Below, in pieces: positions 17,376 through 26,156 of a stretch of 45,775 nt of DNA; positions within the stretch are counted from its first letter, which is position 1, and the number at the start of each line of letters is the position of its first letter. Source of the DNA: CAZWRV01 sp964636325 (GTDB lineage Bacteria > Verrucomicrobiota > Lentisphaeria > Victivallales > GWF2-50-93); NCBI GenBank assembly GCA_964636325.1, contig CAZWRV010000048.1:1-45775 (forward strand). Reading direction: 5' to 3'. The translations under genes and the position numbers were made by a program. The notes beneath the pieces are model-generated. The model saw nothing but the letters and a program-made list of their open reading frames with translations, searched no databases and had not been told where the DNA came from.

Positions 17376-17410
17376 TTGACTCAGTGAACCACTTATGCTA
17401 TAATGGTGCA
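17376..17410 (+). promoter_or_regulatory. Promoter and operator of the GH36 gene
   Basis: TTGACT (17376-17381), 17 nt, TATAAT (17399-17404). Box 17386-17410 matches 2556-2580 at 23 of 25 positions: GAACCACTTATG, one variable base, TATAATGG, T, one variable base, CA. The position relative to -35 and -10 is identical. The in-frame ATG at 17403 lies inside the -10 and cannot be the start. Confidence 0.75.
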
Positions 17411-17447
17411 TGACAGATGCAAAGCACAACATGGAGGCCAATCATAC

Positions 17448-20228
17448 ATGAAGATCGAATTCACGGAAGCTTCACTGAAGGTCAAGGTTCCCGGGCTGTC
17501 CTGGACGGCCTTCGGGCCGACGGTGGAAATTCTTGCAGGCCAGAAGGAGAAGCTTGTCCGTTTGATACCCGGGGGAAAGCCCGTTGCCTCCAGGCCGGAG
17601 ATACTGCGAACCGCGCTTGGAAGAAGCCGCGAGCAGACCTGGACATGGCGCGATCAGGCTGAAGGGCACAAACTTGGGCTCACCTTCGGATTTCTGACTG
17701 AACGTGAAGGATTCACCGTCAGGGCAAGCTTCCACAACGGAGGCAAGGAGGCGATCCGGCTCCGCAGGATCGTAGTCCTGGACGGAGGCAACGATGCGCT
17801 GGTGGTCGACGGGAACCCCGCCGACTGGTGGCTTGATTCAGCCGCGGAGAGCAGGCGCGTAGGAAATCTTGCGGTCGAACTTCCGTCGGCAGACGAGATT
17901 ACGAGGAAGATATGGGCAGGCTTCAACATGCCGGTTCCATTCCAGCTCGGACTTGACGAACGCAAGTCCGACGGCAAATGGAGGACCTGCCGCGACTGGA
18001 TGACGCTTTTCACCGACGAAGGACGGAGGGGCCTTGCGGTCGGGCCAATCGGAGAGCCGGTTGCCGATCTCGACATATCATGCCGTGTCGACAATGGCAG
18101 GGTCCGTGTCGCAATTTCAAGCGAAATGTCGGAGATCGTCGTGGATTCCGGCGAAACCCGCGAAAGCCAGGAGTTCGCCGTCCTGTGGGGGGATTACAAT
18201 GATTCCATGGAGGCTCTCATGCGCGCCGTAGCCATCAGCCACGGCGCAAGGACTCACCGCGGACCCGCCGTAGGCTGGTGCAGCTGGTATCATTCGGGGC
18301 CCGGCGTCTCGGCCTCGGACATATACGGAATCGCGAAGGTCGCAGACCAGGAGAAGCTACCGCTTCCCCTGATCCAGATTGACGACGGATTCCAGAGGCA
18401 GGTAGGCAACTGGCGGACGAACGACAGGTTCCCGGAAGGGTGGGCTCCAGTGATCAGATCCATAAGGACCGCCGGAGCCATGCCCGGCATCTGGCTCGCT
18501 CCGCTCGCTGTCCATGAGTCAACGGAGATTTTCCGAAATCATCCGGACTGGTTCCAGCGCGGCGCCGAGGGCGAACTGGTCGGCGAAGCCAACAACTGGG
18601 GACCTCGTTCCAGGTGGATTGATCCGACCCATCCGGAAGCGCGCCTATGGATTGAAAACCTCATGCGCGAATTCCGCAGTTTCGGATTCGAATACTTCAA
18701 GATAGACTTCAACAATGTCGGCGACGGTGTTCGATTCCACGACCCGAAGAAGACAAAGTTCCAAGTTTTGCGCGATCTTTACCGGCTCTACCGTGAAACT
18801 ATAGGCGAGGAAAGCTATCTGCTGGGATGCCTCGGCATGCAGAGGGCGGTCTGCGGATTCGCCGATGCCGTCCGAATCGGGCCAGACTCCTGCGCGATTT
18901 GGCGCGCCGCGCATCCGTGCACGATTGAAGAATGCATAAGGTCGGTCACTATCAGCTCCCTCGCAAACGGCATTCTATGGGCGAACGATCCTGACGTGGC
19001 ATACACGCGGGAACGCGGCGGGCTGAACGAAGATGAGGTTCGGACCTGGGCTGGCCATGTGGCCTTGCTCGGCGGGGCGGTCTTCACAAGCGAGCCGTTC
19101 CATACGCACGATGCCGACATCGGTACGGTGGTGCTGAAGCGGAAAGGCTCAGACCTCGCAATTGATGCCGATGTCCGCGACGATGCCCCGAGGCTCGAAG
19201 ACAATCCATGGTGCGGCTCAAGCGTAGAAATATTCACGACCTCCAAGACTGGAGCCGTCCACCAATACTTCCTAATGCCCGCAATTCTTGGAAGACAGGC
19301 CTCGGCAAAGATTTTGATCGGCGGTTCCGGCAAGGGGCTTCAAGCAAACCCGAGCAATGTCTCAGCCAGCTCCGAGAGCACATCCGGCGGATGGAGAATT
19401 TCCGCGATTGTCAAGGGAGCCGCGGATCATGCGAATTTCGCAATCGAGGCAAAGCTCAACTCCCAGATAAAAACAGCCGGACAGGATATGCCGGCTGACC
19501 ATGTGGAGTCAGTCGTCTTCAAATCGGCACAGCCGTTTTCAGGGACGAAGGATTACACACCTCTTGATGACGGCGCAAGCATCTGCGGCAAAGCAAAATA
19601 CAAGGGTTGGGCCGGGTATGAGGACGCTTTTGCACGGATGGTTCCCCCCGCGCCCGAAAAGGCGCGCCCATGGCGCGGTGGATGGGATCGGGAAGGAACT
19701 CAGATCGGATTCATAGTCCGCCGTCCCTGGGGCAAGTTCGCCGTGATCCAGATATACAATCCTGCGGACGGCCCCGCGGAGAAGAGTTTAATCGCGGAAG
19801 GGCTTGAAGGTCTCGGCGGCGAAGTCCATGCCTGGAGCTTCTGGGATCAGCGCTATCTCGGCCTAATCGAGCCATCTGCCCTGAAATTCAAGTTGAACGC
19901 TCATGCTCCGGTTCTTTTGCGCTTGACAACGCCCTACCCCGGGCTGCCTGTCCTGATCGGTTCAACCTTGCATTATTCCATGGGCGCCGCCGAGATCGCC
20001 GACTGGCGCGCCACACCTGAGACGCTGGAGATCCGATTGAACAGCGCCGGTTCGCATAACGGAGCGCTTTGGATCGCGTCCCAGGGAACACCTTCAATCT
20101 CATTTTCAGAGGGCGCCGATGCCTCAGCCTGCATGGACGGGAACCTATGGAAAATCAACATCAACGGCCGGCGGCGCGGTGCCAAACAGATTCTGAGGAT
20201 CAGCAGCCGGAGTCGCAGTCCCCACTAA
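17448..20228 (+). CDS. GH36-like alpha-galactosidase with inserted CBM9-like domain
   Basis: 926-aa clan-D glycosidase, predicted to hydrolyse alpha-galactosides. It has an N-terminal beta-supersandwich (about 1-270), then a TIM barrel with GWCSWYHS, QIDDGFQ, GNWRTNDRFPEGW and GIWLAPLAV. The nucleophile is the Asp in YFKIDFNNVGDG; the acid/base is probably the Asp in RIGPDSCAIW. After the barrel a CBM9/DOMON-like stretch (DDAPRLEDNPWCGSSVEIF to FAIEAKL, about 570-690) is inserted, which is unusual for GH36. The C-terminal sandwich follows. No signal peptide is seen. ATG 17448 is downstream of GGAGG and of the promoter. Repeat copies lie on both sides of the gene. Regulation by the GntR protein at 2600 is inferred from the operator. 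Raffinose-synthase-type activity is an alternative. Confidence 0.83.
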   Translation: MKIEFTEASLKVKVPGLSWTAFGPTVEILAGQKEKLVRLIPGGKPVASRPEILRTALGRSREQTWTWRDQAEGHKLGLTFGFLTEREGFTVRASFHNGGKEAIRLRRIVVLDGGNDALVVDGNPADWWLDSAAESRRVGNLAVELPSADEITRKIWAGFNMPVPFQLGLDERKSDGKWRTCRDWMTLFTDEGRRGLAVGPIGEPVADLDISCRVDNGRVRVAISSEMSEIVVDSGETRESQEFAVLWGDYNDSMEALMRAVAISHGARTHRGPAVGWCSWYHSGPGVSASDIYGIAKVADQEKLPLPLIQIDDGFQRQVGNWRTNDRFPEGWAPVIRSIRTAGAMPGIWLAPLAVHESTEIFRNHPDWFQRGAEGELVGEANNWGPRSRWIDPTHPEARLWIENLMREFRSFGFEYFKIDFNNVGDGVRFHDPKKTKFQVLRDLYRLYRETIGEESYLLGCLGMQRAVCGFADAVRIGPDSCAIWRAAHPCTIEECIRSVTISSLANGILWANDPDVAYTRERGGLNEDEVRTWAGHVALLGGAVFTSEPFHTHDADIGTVVLKRKGSDLAIDADVRDDAPRLEDNPWCGSSVEIFTTSKTGAVHQYFLMPAILGRQASAKILIGGSGKGLQANPSNVSASSESTSGGWRISAIVKGAADHANFAIEAKLNSQIKTAGQDMPADHVESVVFKSAQPFSGTKDYTPLDDGASICGKAKYKGWAGYEDAFARMVPPAPEKARPWRGGWDREGTQIGFIVRRPWGKFAVIQIYNPADGPAEKSLIAEGLEGLGGEVHAWSFWDQRYLGLIEPSALKFKLNAHAPVLLRLTTPYPGLPVLIGSTLHYSMGAAEIADWRATPETLEIRLNSAGSHNGALWIASQGTPSISFSEGADASACMDGNLWKININGRRRGAKQILRISSRSRSPH

Positions 20229-20252
20229 AGGCTGAGGGAAATATACCCTGAA

Positions 20253-20486
20253 CCTAATTGCCGCAGTTGAAAATATGCTATGCCATTTAAGATTATTATA
20301 ATAAGGCAGTTACATATTTTGAGGCTTTCACCTGACAGGTGAAAGCCGGTTCCCGCATATTTTCAACCCGCATGGATTGGCCGCATTCGCCGTAGCTGCA
20401 AGGCAGCAAGACGCGGCTGTGGTAACCAATGCAAGTTGAAGCTGACGAAGCAGATATGGCGAATGCGGCCAACTGCGGCAATTAGG
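20253..20486. repeat. Nested palindromic repeat, full 234-bp copy
   Basis: Outer inverted ends are CCTAATTGCCGCAGTTG and its complement. Module A is 20266-20367 (102 bp), with arms GTTGAAAATATG/CATATTTTCAAC and an inner hairpin GGCTTTCACCTG/CAGGTGAAAGCC. Module B is 20379-20470 (92 bp), with arms GGCCGCATTCGCC/GGCGAATGCGGCC. It lies between convergent genes (GH36 and the RraA-like gene), so it may serve both as a terminator. Bases 20229-20252 and 20487-20500 hold nothing else. Confidence 0.85.
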
Positions 20487-20500
20487 CTGAATAGCCGCAA

Positions 20501-21244
20501 TCAGAAATAACCTCCCTTCTCCGTGATTTGCTGAATGCTCTGGCCTTCGGCTACCCACCCGAAGATTTTTTTCTCATTATCCCTGATTTCTTCGGCTCTG
20601 ATCAGCACATCGTAGGCAATGTCGCGGGGCACGATCAAAACCCCGTCAATATCGCCCAGGACGACATCGCCGGGCTTGATGGTCACCTCCCCGATTTTGA
20701 TCGGAATCTGGTAATGGGTGATCAGGCAACGTCCCAGGCTGCCGTTGGATATGCGATATTTGTAAAAAACCGGGAAATCCTTTTCCAGAATCTGATGCGT
20801 ATCGCGGATGCCGCCATCAATGCAGGCTGCCTTGACCTTTTTACCGACGGCGGTAGCGGTCATCACTCCGCCCCAAAGCGTTGCTTTCTCGTCCTTGCTG
20901 GTGTCCCAGACCACAAAATGATCTTCGCCCAGTTCGTCCAGCATCTGTGTTCGAAATTCCATTTCGCCGGTTATTTTGACATTAGGCGCGCTCTTCACCG
21001 TGAAGGCAAAACCGGCTACGGTTCGGTATTCGCGCAGTGGCAGGATATGCCCGGGCAACGCCTGATCCAACAGGCAAAATTCGCGCAGGACATCGTTCAC
21101 AGCGCCGGTGTAGAGCTGTTCGAAGCGGTTGAGCAGCTCCTTTTCCCGAATGGGAAACCCCTTCTTGCTGACGCCTTCGCGGGTCTCGACAAGCTTCTCC
21201 AGCTTCATCATTCCGACTTCTCTTTTGTACTGGTCAACTGACAT
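20501..21244 (-). CDS. RraA/HMG-CHA aldolase-like protein
   Basis: 247-aa member of the RraA-like fold, which includes 4-hydroxy-4-methyl-2-oxoglutarate aldolases. Signature residues are ACIDGGIRD (Gly-Gly and Arg-Asp of the metal/pyruvate site) and GDVVLGDIDGVLIVP. ATG 21244 is preceded by AAGGAG at 6 nt; the earlier in-frame start is less likely. It is the last gene of the minus-strand uronate cluster, 61 nt after the SDR gene. By context it may cleave a keto-acid from uronate breakdown into pyruvate and an aldehyde. The family also includes non-aldolase regulators, so the reaction is inferred. Confidence 0.83.
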   Translation of the reverse strand: MSVDQYKREVGMMKLEKLVETREGVSKKGFPIREKELLNRFEQLYTGAVNDVLREFCLLDQALPGHILPLREYRTVAGFAFTVKSAPNVKITGEMEFRTQMLDELGEDHFVVWDTSKDEKATLWGGVMTATAVGKKVKAACIDGGIRDTHQILEKDFPVFYKYRISNGSLGRCLITHYQIPIKIGEVTIKPGDVVLGDIDGVLIVPRDIAYDVLIRAEEIRDNEKKIFGWVAEGQSIQQITEKGGYF

Positions 21245-21305
21245 GGCGTTCTCCTTATTGAATGTTCGGGTCATAGCAGATTCTACTGAACGATTATAAG
21301 TTTCC

Positions 21306-22073
21306 TTAAAGACTCATTCCGCCGTCAACGAGTATGGTCTGGCCGGTAATATATCGGCCGGCCTCCGAGCATAACAGGAGGGCTGCTCCGGCACAGTCCT
21401 CCGGCTTGCCTATGCAAGCAACCGGGATCTGGGACAGGACCTTCGCCTTGTAAACCGAATCGGCGAGGCGCTGCGTGTTCCGGTCGGTCTCGATTACTCC
21501 CGGGGCAAGATTGTTTACCGTAACCCCTTTTGCCGCCAGTTGTTTGGCCAAGTTGCGCACCATGAGCGTTTGAGCCGCCTTCAAGGCGGAATATACGATC
21601 ATCTCCGGGTGCGGCTTCACCTCTTGGACACTGCCGACCGTCACGATGCGTCCCCAGCCACGCTCAGCCATTTCGGGCGCGGCCAGCTGCATAAGCTCGA
21701 AAGCACTCTCCAGATTGATCCGAAGTTGCGTCTGGAAATTTTCAGCCGATACGGAGAGCCAAGGCTCGGGAATCTGCACCGAGGCGTTTGAGATCAGAAT
21801 GTCCAACCGTCCGAATCCTTTCATCGCACCGGCGAAGATTCTGGCGGCGGCCCCAGGCAACGCCAGATCTTCGGCTATGACCAGTGATTCACGGCCCGTG
21901 CGCTTGATTTCATCTGCCACCTTTTCTGCAGATTCATTATGGCTTGCGCAATGTACGGCCACATCGGCACCTGCCTCCGCAAGTACGAGTGCAATGGCCG
22001 CACCAATACCCCGGCTCGAACCGGTCACCAGTGCGGTCTTCCCGGACAAATCAAATAGTTTTTTAAGTTCCAT
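21306..22073 (-). CDS. SDR oxidoreductase, KduD-like
   Basis: 255-aa classical short-chain dehydrogenase. The cofactor motif is TGSSRGIG near residue 15, with ISNAS in place of NNAG. The catalytic Ser is in VGSVQE and Tyr-Lys in YSALK. The C-terminus ends GQTILVDGGMSL. The FDLSGKTALVTG opening resembles KduD and 2-dehydro-3-deoxy-gluconate dehydrogenases. Next to mannonate dehydratase, a fructuronate reductase or KduD role is the best guess, but SDR substrate cannot be read from sequence. ATG 22073 has GGAG 6 nt upstream; TTG/ATG codons at 22088/22085 are alternatives. The 77 nt to uxuA contain short direct repeats of the form TGTCGGG. Confidence 0.82.
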   Translation of the reverse strand: MELKKLFDLSGKTALVTGSSRGIGAAIALVLAEAGADVAVHCASHNESAEKVADEIKRTGRESLVIAEDLALPGAAARIFAGAMKGFGRLDILISNASVQIPEPWLSVSAENFQTQLRINLESAFELMQLAAPEMAERGWGRIVTVGSVQEVKPHPEMIVYSALKAAQTLMVRNLAKQLAAKGVTVNNLAPGVIETDRNTQRLADSVYKAKVLSQIPVACIGKPEDCAGAALLLCSEAGRYITGQTILVDGGMSL

Positions 22074-22150
22074 CAATATCTCCATCAATTATTTATGCAG
22101 AAAAATCCGGAAACCGGTGTTCAGCAAAATCTGACACCCGACACCCGTAT

Positions 22151-23110
22151 TCAGTATTTGATCTTCAACGCATCCATTATGCCTTTCATGTAACCGACGG
22201 CAAACAGGTTGCCCTGCATTTCGTAACCTGGATTGGCGTTGTTCTCGCCGGCCATGGTTGGAGTATGGTCGGGACGGATGAGCGCATCTATTCCGGCATC
22301 CTGGCAGGCGGCTAGGAAGGCCGCCATGTCTGTCGGGCCGTTGTCATGAAAGGTCTCGCGAAAGCAATTCCTGTCGCCTTCGATATCGCGGAAATGCAGA
22401 AAGAATATGCGCGGTGCGAATTCCGGAATCAGTTCGAAGACATCTTCCCCCATAGCCTTGAAGGTGGCCTGGCAGAAGGTGATGCCATGAGCCTTGCTCG
22501 ACGAAATCGAGAGTGCCTTTCGGCAGGCGTCAGCACTGGTGAAGATGCGTCCATAGCCGAGCAGGGGTGATACCGGCGGATCGTCGGGATGCAGACCCAT
22601 TTGCACCCCGGCCTCTTCCGCGGCTGGCAGCACCGCCCGGATAAAATATTCGTAGTTATCCCACAATTGTTCTTCGGCAATCTTAAGCGGGAAGTTTTTC
22701 CCCGCGAGATCCGCAAAATCAAAACCGGAGGTCAACGCGCCGCCGCGTTCCGGCAAATCCACCCGGGTACGATACCAGCCGATTCCGGCCATGAAATTGT
22801 AACAGAGCAGCGGGATATCCAAGCTGCCCATATTGCGCAGCATGGCCTGGTAATGCTCGATGTCCTCGTCGCGTCCGGGAAGGCCGAGCTTGATGCGTGA
22901 CATGTCGAATTCATCACCTTCCAGAGCATACAGGCACAGCCCAGCATCGGCAAACCGTTGCCGGATTTTAGCGAGTGAATCCAAATCCCATGGCGGTAAT
23001 TGCCCGCTGAGTTCCGGTGCTGCCTTGGTAACGGCATATCTGATGCCAATCTGGTTAGCAAGTTTCCACTTGATATCCGGTTTTACCGGCAGCATCATCG
23101 CCAGTTTCAT
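22151..23110 (-). CDS. uxuA: Mannonate dehydratase
   Basis: 319-aa protein that converts D-mannonate to 2-keto-3-deoxygluconate in hexuronate breakdown. Family hallmarks are LHPDDPPVSPLLGYGRIF, the metal-site residues His (LHPDDP), Cys (FCQATF), His (HFRDIEG) and Asp (RPDHTP), and YEMQGNLFAVGYMKG near the C-terminus. ATG 23110 has a strong AAGGAGG 7 nt upstream and overlaps the stop of the SMP-30 remnant by 4 nt (ATGA), implying translational coupling. The length is somewhat below that of E. coli UxuA, as in the shorter bacterial subgroup. It strongly supports glucuronate or glucuronate-derived substrates for the whole cluster. Confidence 0.92.
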   Translation of the reverse strand: MKLAMMLPVKPDIKWKLANQIGIRYAVTKAAPELSGQLPPWDLDSLAKIRQRFADAGLCLYALEGDEFDMSRIKLGLPGRDEDIEHYQAMLRNMGSLDIPLLCYNFMAGIGWYRTRVDLPERGGALTSGFDFADLAGKNFPLKIAEEQLWDNYEYFIRAVLPAAEEAGVQMGLHPDDPPVSPLLGYGRIFTSADACRKALSISSSKAHGITFCQATFKAMGEDVFELIPEFAPRIFFLHFRDIEGDRNCFRETFHDNGPTDMAAFLAACQDAGIDALIRPDHTPTMAGENNANPGYEMQGNLFAVGYMKGIMDALKIKY

Positions 23111-23595
23111 CGGCAACCTCCTTTCCACAAACCGGCACCACAGGTCTCCAGTTTCAATCCGAGTAACCGTCCCTGTTCGGCTTCGGTGACCACCAACCCG
23201 AGCAGACCGGAGGGATCGAAGGCGCAGTTGGTCGGGTTGGCTCCGGGCACCTCGATCACTTCCTCAACCTCTCCGTCGGGTGATAATGCCAGATCGTTGG
23301 GTTTGAAAAGCGGCTTGCCATCAATGGAATCGGCCAGAGTGACGGTCTTGCCGCTCACCGGATCATGGCGGCGGATGGCACACTGTCCGGCATCGCAGAA
23401 CACAATCTGTCCGGTTGCATCAACAGCGATTCCGTTTGGTTCGCCGCCAACGGAAGTTCGTTCCAGAATGCCGTGCTTAAAACGGCAGAGATTGCCGCCT
23501 TTGAGTTCAACCAGCCATAAAGAACCGTCTGTTGCAAAGGCCGGACCTTCCGGAAAAGCCAGTCCTTCACAAATGATCTCGGATTCATACCTCAT
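23107..23595 (-). pseudogene. SMP-30/gluconolactonase with internal in-frame deletion
   Basis: 162 aa against about 290 in the family. The first 110 residues are a good SMP-30 N-terminus (GLAFPEGPAFATDGSLWLVE, VGGEPNGIAVDATG, FKPNDLALSPDG). It then jumps straight to the family's C-terminal blade (VIEVPGANPTNCAFDPSG, LVVTEAEQGRLLGLKL). Roughly 130 residues of central propeller blades are missing without loss of frame. One catalytic metal ligand, the Asp of the central blades, would be gone, so lactonase activity is unlikely. The frame and the 4-nt overlap with uxuA are kept, so it may persist because it couples translation. A sequence or assembly collapse between similar blades is an alternative. 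Confidence 0.72.
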
Positions 23596-23623
23596 ATTGG
23601 TCTCTCTTTTGTTCTGTATCGTT

Positions 23624-24655
23624 TCAGCGGTCTCTTCTGCGATACCATTTTTTCATCACCTCCGCGGCGGGCTTGCCGTAGATGGTGAAACCCTTGTCGC
23701 CGCGGGGGTCGTCGTGGAACTGCGGGCGGTAATTCTGTTCGTCCCATTTCCACCAGTACATCCCCATCCACCAAGGCTCCGGCCAGAAGGTTTCCAAGAC
23801 GGCGTCCATGAACTTCGCCTGCTCCTCGCCGTCATAGCCGCCGGGATTGTTCCAGTAGTAAGGAAGTTGAGTTGCGCCGGCGGTGGAACAGCAGCCGCAC
23901 TCGCCGAAGTAGTAGGGCTTGCCGTAGGCGGCGGCAACCTGGCGGTGGTGTTCGAGCGATTTCTGGAGGAACTTAAGCATCTCCTCTTTGCTCGCGCCGA
24001 CCTTGTCGGAGACCGGATCGTAGAAGCTGTTGCCGAGCGAATCGAGCTCGAACCACCAGTGATCCTTGCGCTTGAGTTGCTCAAGGAAATTGGCCGATCG
24101 CGTGTGGCTGCTGGTCAGGTGCCCCTTGAACACGCTGCGCGCGGCGGCGACAACTTTTTTCCATTGGTCATTGAAATGGACGATGTGGTCAATCTCGCTG
24201 TCCAGTCCGTAAGCTTCGCATCCGGCGCGGGCGGCCAGCCGAGCGTAGTGCAGCGTGCGGTCGGTCATGCTCTCGAACCAGCGGCTTTCGTAGGTGATCG
24301 GCTTGCCGGGCATGATCTCGCCGTCGCCGACGAAGGCGATGTGGCAGCGCTGCAAGCCGTCCCAGCATTCGAGCATGGGCCGGAGCTGAACCTTCATGCC
24401 TTTCTTGTGGATGTAATCAATGATGTCGCGCAACTCGTCATCGGCCGGGGTCATCTTGAAGTCGCGGAACTGGCGGCAGCTATACGCGGTTTCCTGGAGG
24501 ACGGTGCTGACTACACACACCCATTCGATATTGAGTTCCTTCATCAGGTCAACTTGTTTCCGAGCTTCCTCGGAGCCGTAGTAGCCGTTGCGGGCATAAA
24601 ACCCGAAGGTCATGCCGCGGTGGACGGGAAATCTTTCTGCCGGTGTTGAATTCAT
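23624..24655 (-). CDS. GH113-like glycoside hydrolase
   Basis: 343-aa single TIM-barrel protein without a signal peptide. It resembles GH113 beta-mannanases: GMTFGFYARNGYYGSEEA at the start, GLDSEIDHIVHFNDQW with the probable acid/base Glu (about 154), and KPYYFGECGCCS with the probable nucleophile Glu (about 252). WPEPWWMGMYWWKWDEQN precedes a GFTIYGKPA C-terminal motif. Two ATGs are adjacent; the second (24655) fits the AAGGAG site better. It lies between the DUF4832 and SMP-30 genes, with gaps below 30 nt, so it is in one operon. The substrate may differ from mannan, given the rhamnose/uronate context. Confidence 0.72.
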   Translation of the reverse strand: MNSTPAERFPVHRGMTFGFYARNGYYGSEEARKQVDLMKELNIEWVCVVSTVLQETAYSCRQFRDFKMTPADDELRDIIDYIHKKGMKVQLRPMLECWDGLQRCHIAFVGDGEIMPGKPITYESRWFESMTDRTLHYARLAARAGCEAYGLDSEIDHIVHFNDQWKKVVAAARSVFKGHLTSSHTRSANFLEQLKRKDHWWFELDSLGNSFYDPVSDKVGASKEEMLKFLQKSLEHHRQVAAAYGKPYYFGECGCCSTAGATQLPYYWNNPGGYDGEEQAKFMDAVLETFWPEPWWMGMYWWKWDEQNYRPQFHDDPRGDKGFTIYGKPAAEVMKKWYRRRDR

Positions 24656-24671
24656 CATATCTCCTTATTTG

Positions 24672-26117
24672 TCAATTGTTTAATATTTTTACTGTGCCGA
24701 TGCGATAACGGCGATCATCGTTGCCACCATCCAGCGGCAGGGCGATGCGCGGCGTGCCGATACGGCTGCCCACGCTGAGGAACAGCTCGTAGTCGCCCGG
24801 AAGCAGGGTGCCGGTACGGCGGGCAAAAAGTTCGAAATCATCAGGGCGCAGGTCAAACGGCGGCATGGCCTCACGGCGCGCTCGGATCAGGGGATGCGCG
24901 GGCCGAATCACGGTTTCCTGCTCGTAACGGATCGGCGACGACCCGCCCAGGCAGGCGGGAAGCACCCGGCGCAGGTTCATCGTTTCGTCCACGAAAACCG
25001 CCGCGATGCCGCCCGCGGCATCCTTCAGCGTCAGCGCCGGATAGGCGTCCTCGTAGAGCGGCGCCACGCCGGCGTTGAGCCACTTGGCCTTGAACGTCCA
25101 CGGCTCGCCGGGGCGCAGGGTGTCGGGCCATTCGGCGGACGCGATGCGCAGCCGGTAGCCGAGGATGCGGTTGATTTCCACGATGGCTGGGCGTTCGGCT
25201 TCGAGGAACTCCCGCGGCCACCAATGGATCGAGCAATAGCTGGCATGTAGGTCGCGGATAGCCCGGATCATGTGTTCGGTTCGCCACGTCCGCATGACGT
25301 TCTTGGTCTGGCCGTAGTGCCCGGTCTCGACCACCACTGGTCCCGTCATCCAGAAGGCGCGCGCCATGTGAAGGGTGATCTCGCGAAAGGGCGCGTCAGG
25401 CCCGAGGCAGCAGACGCTGTCGTTACGGACGCCCATATTGTGCGCCAGGCAGTACTGGAGCAGGCGCGGATCGCTGTAGTCCTGATCAAGATGGTTGTCA
25501 TTGATGACCAGACGGGTCTTCTTGAAGTGCCAGGTGTGCAGTTCGATGTGCTTGAAAAGCGTGTCGAACCCGTAGCGGGTGTTGGATCCCTGCCAGGTGT
25601 GTCCCTCGCCCCACATGCCGAAGGTGCCGATGTCCACGAAGTCCACGTCCGGGTCGCCGTCGTAGCGGGCGGCCGCGGCGGCGAAGAACCGGTCCAGTTT
25701 GTCGAGATAGACGGGATCGCCGAAGTCGGGCTCGAACGACGGGCCGCCGCTGTACGCGTCGGTGTATTTGTCGAGGAACGGCACCTTGCGGGCGCCGGCG
25801 GCATAGACCCATTCGGGGGTGGCGAAGCGGTTGAAGCTCTCGCTGGTGGTCACGCGCAGCACCAGCCGCTTGCCCTTGGCGATCCAGCGCTGGGCGGGGC
25901 CGTCGAACCACGTCCAGTCGAACCGGCCCTCCTCGGGCTCCAGCATGCCCCAAGCCAGGCGGAGATAGATCGTGCTCAGGCCCGGGAACTCGTCCACGGT
26001 GTCGCTGTAGGCCAGCCGCGACCCGTAAATCTCGGGCTGGTTGCTGTATTCGTAGTGGGTGAACCCCATGCCGGGGTTGACCAATGCCGCGCCGTTGTCG
26101 GTGAATGTTTGTTTCAT
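24672..26117 (-). CDS. DUF4832-type glycosidase-like protein
   Basis: 481-aa protein that begins NGAALVNPGMGFTHYEY, as DUF4832/DUF4874 proteins do. TIM-barrel-like features follow (YLRLAWGMLEPEEGRFDW, VDIGTFGMWGEGH, LVINDNHLDQD). After about residue 330 comes a C-terminal beta sandwich (EWPDTLRPGEPWTFKAKWLNAGVAPLYED). The Glu of GMWGEGH and the Asp of NDNHLD are candidate active-site residues, but no activity is established. No signal peptide or clear ribosome site is seen; the 39 bp upstream consist of degenerate TTGGATTT/TTTCAGG repeats. It sits between the rhamnosidase and the GH113-like gene and shares their visibly higher G+C. Confidence 0.75.
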   Translation of the reverse strand: MKQTFTDNGAALVNPGMGFTHYEYSNQPEIYGSRLAYSDTVDEFPGLSTIYLRLAWGMLEPEEGRFDWTWFDGPAQRWIAKGKRLVLRVTTSESFNRFATPEWVYAAGARKVPFLDKYTDAYSGGPSFEPDFGDPVYLDKLDRFFAAAAARYDGDPDVDFVDIGTFGMWGEGHTWQGSNTRYGFDTLFKHIELHTWHFKKTRLVINDNHLDQDYSDPRLLQYCLAHNMGVRNDSVCCLGPDAPFREITLHMARAFWMTGPVVVETGHYGQTKNVMRTWRTEHMIRAIRDLHASYCSIHWWPREFLEAERPAIVEINRILGYRLRIASAEWPDTLRPGEPWTFKAKWLNAGVAPLYEDAYPALTLKDAAGGIAAVFVDETMNLRRVLPACLGGSSPIRYEQETVIRPAHPLIRARREAMPPFDLRPDDFELFARRTGTLLPGDYELFLSVGSRIGTPRIALPLDGGNDDRRYRIGTVKILNN

Positions 26118-26156
26118 GGTTTCAGATTTTGGATTTCGGGTTTTGGATTTCAGGTG

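Noticed and set aside
23000..24649. 549-codon plus-strand open frame
   Set aside because: Lies opposite uxuA, the SMP-30 remnant and the GH113-like gene, all of which have family motifs; low-complexity antisense translation.
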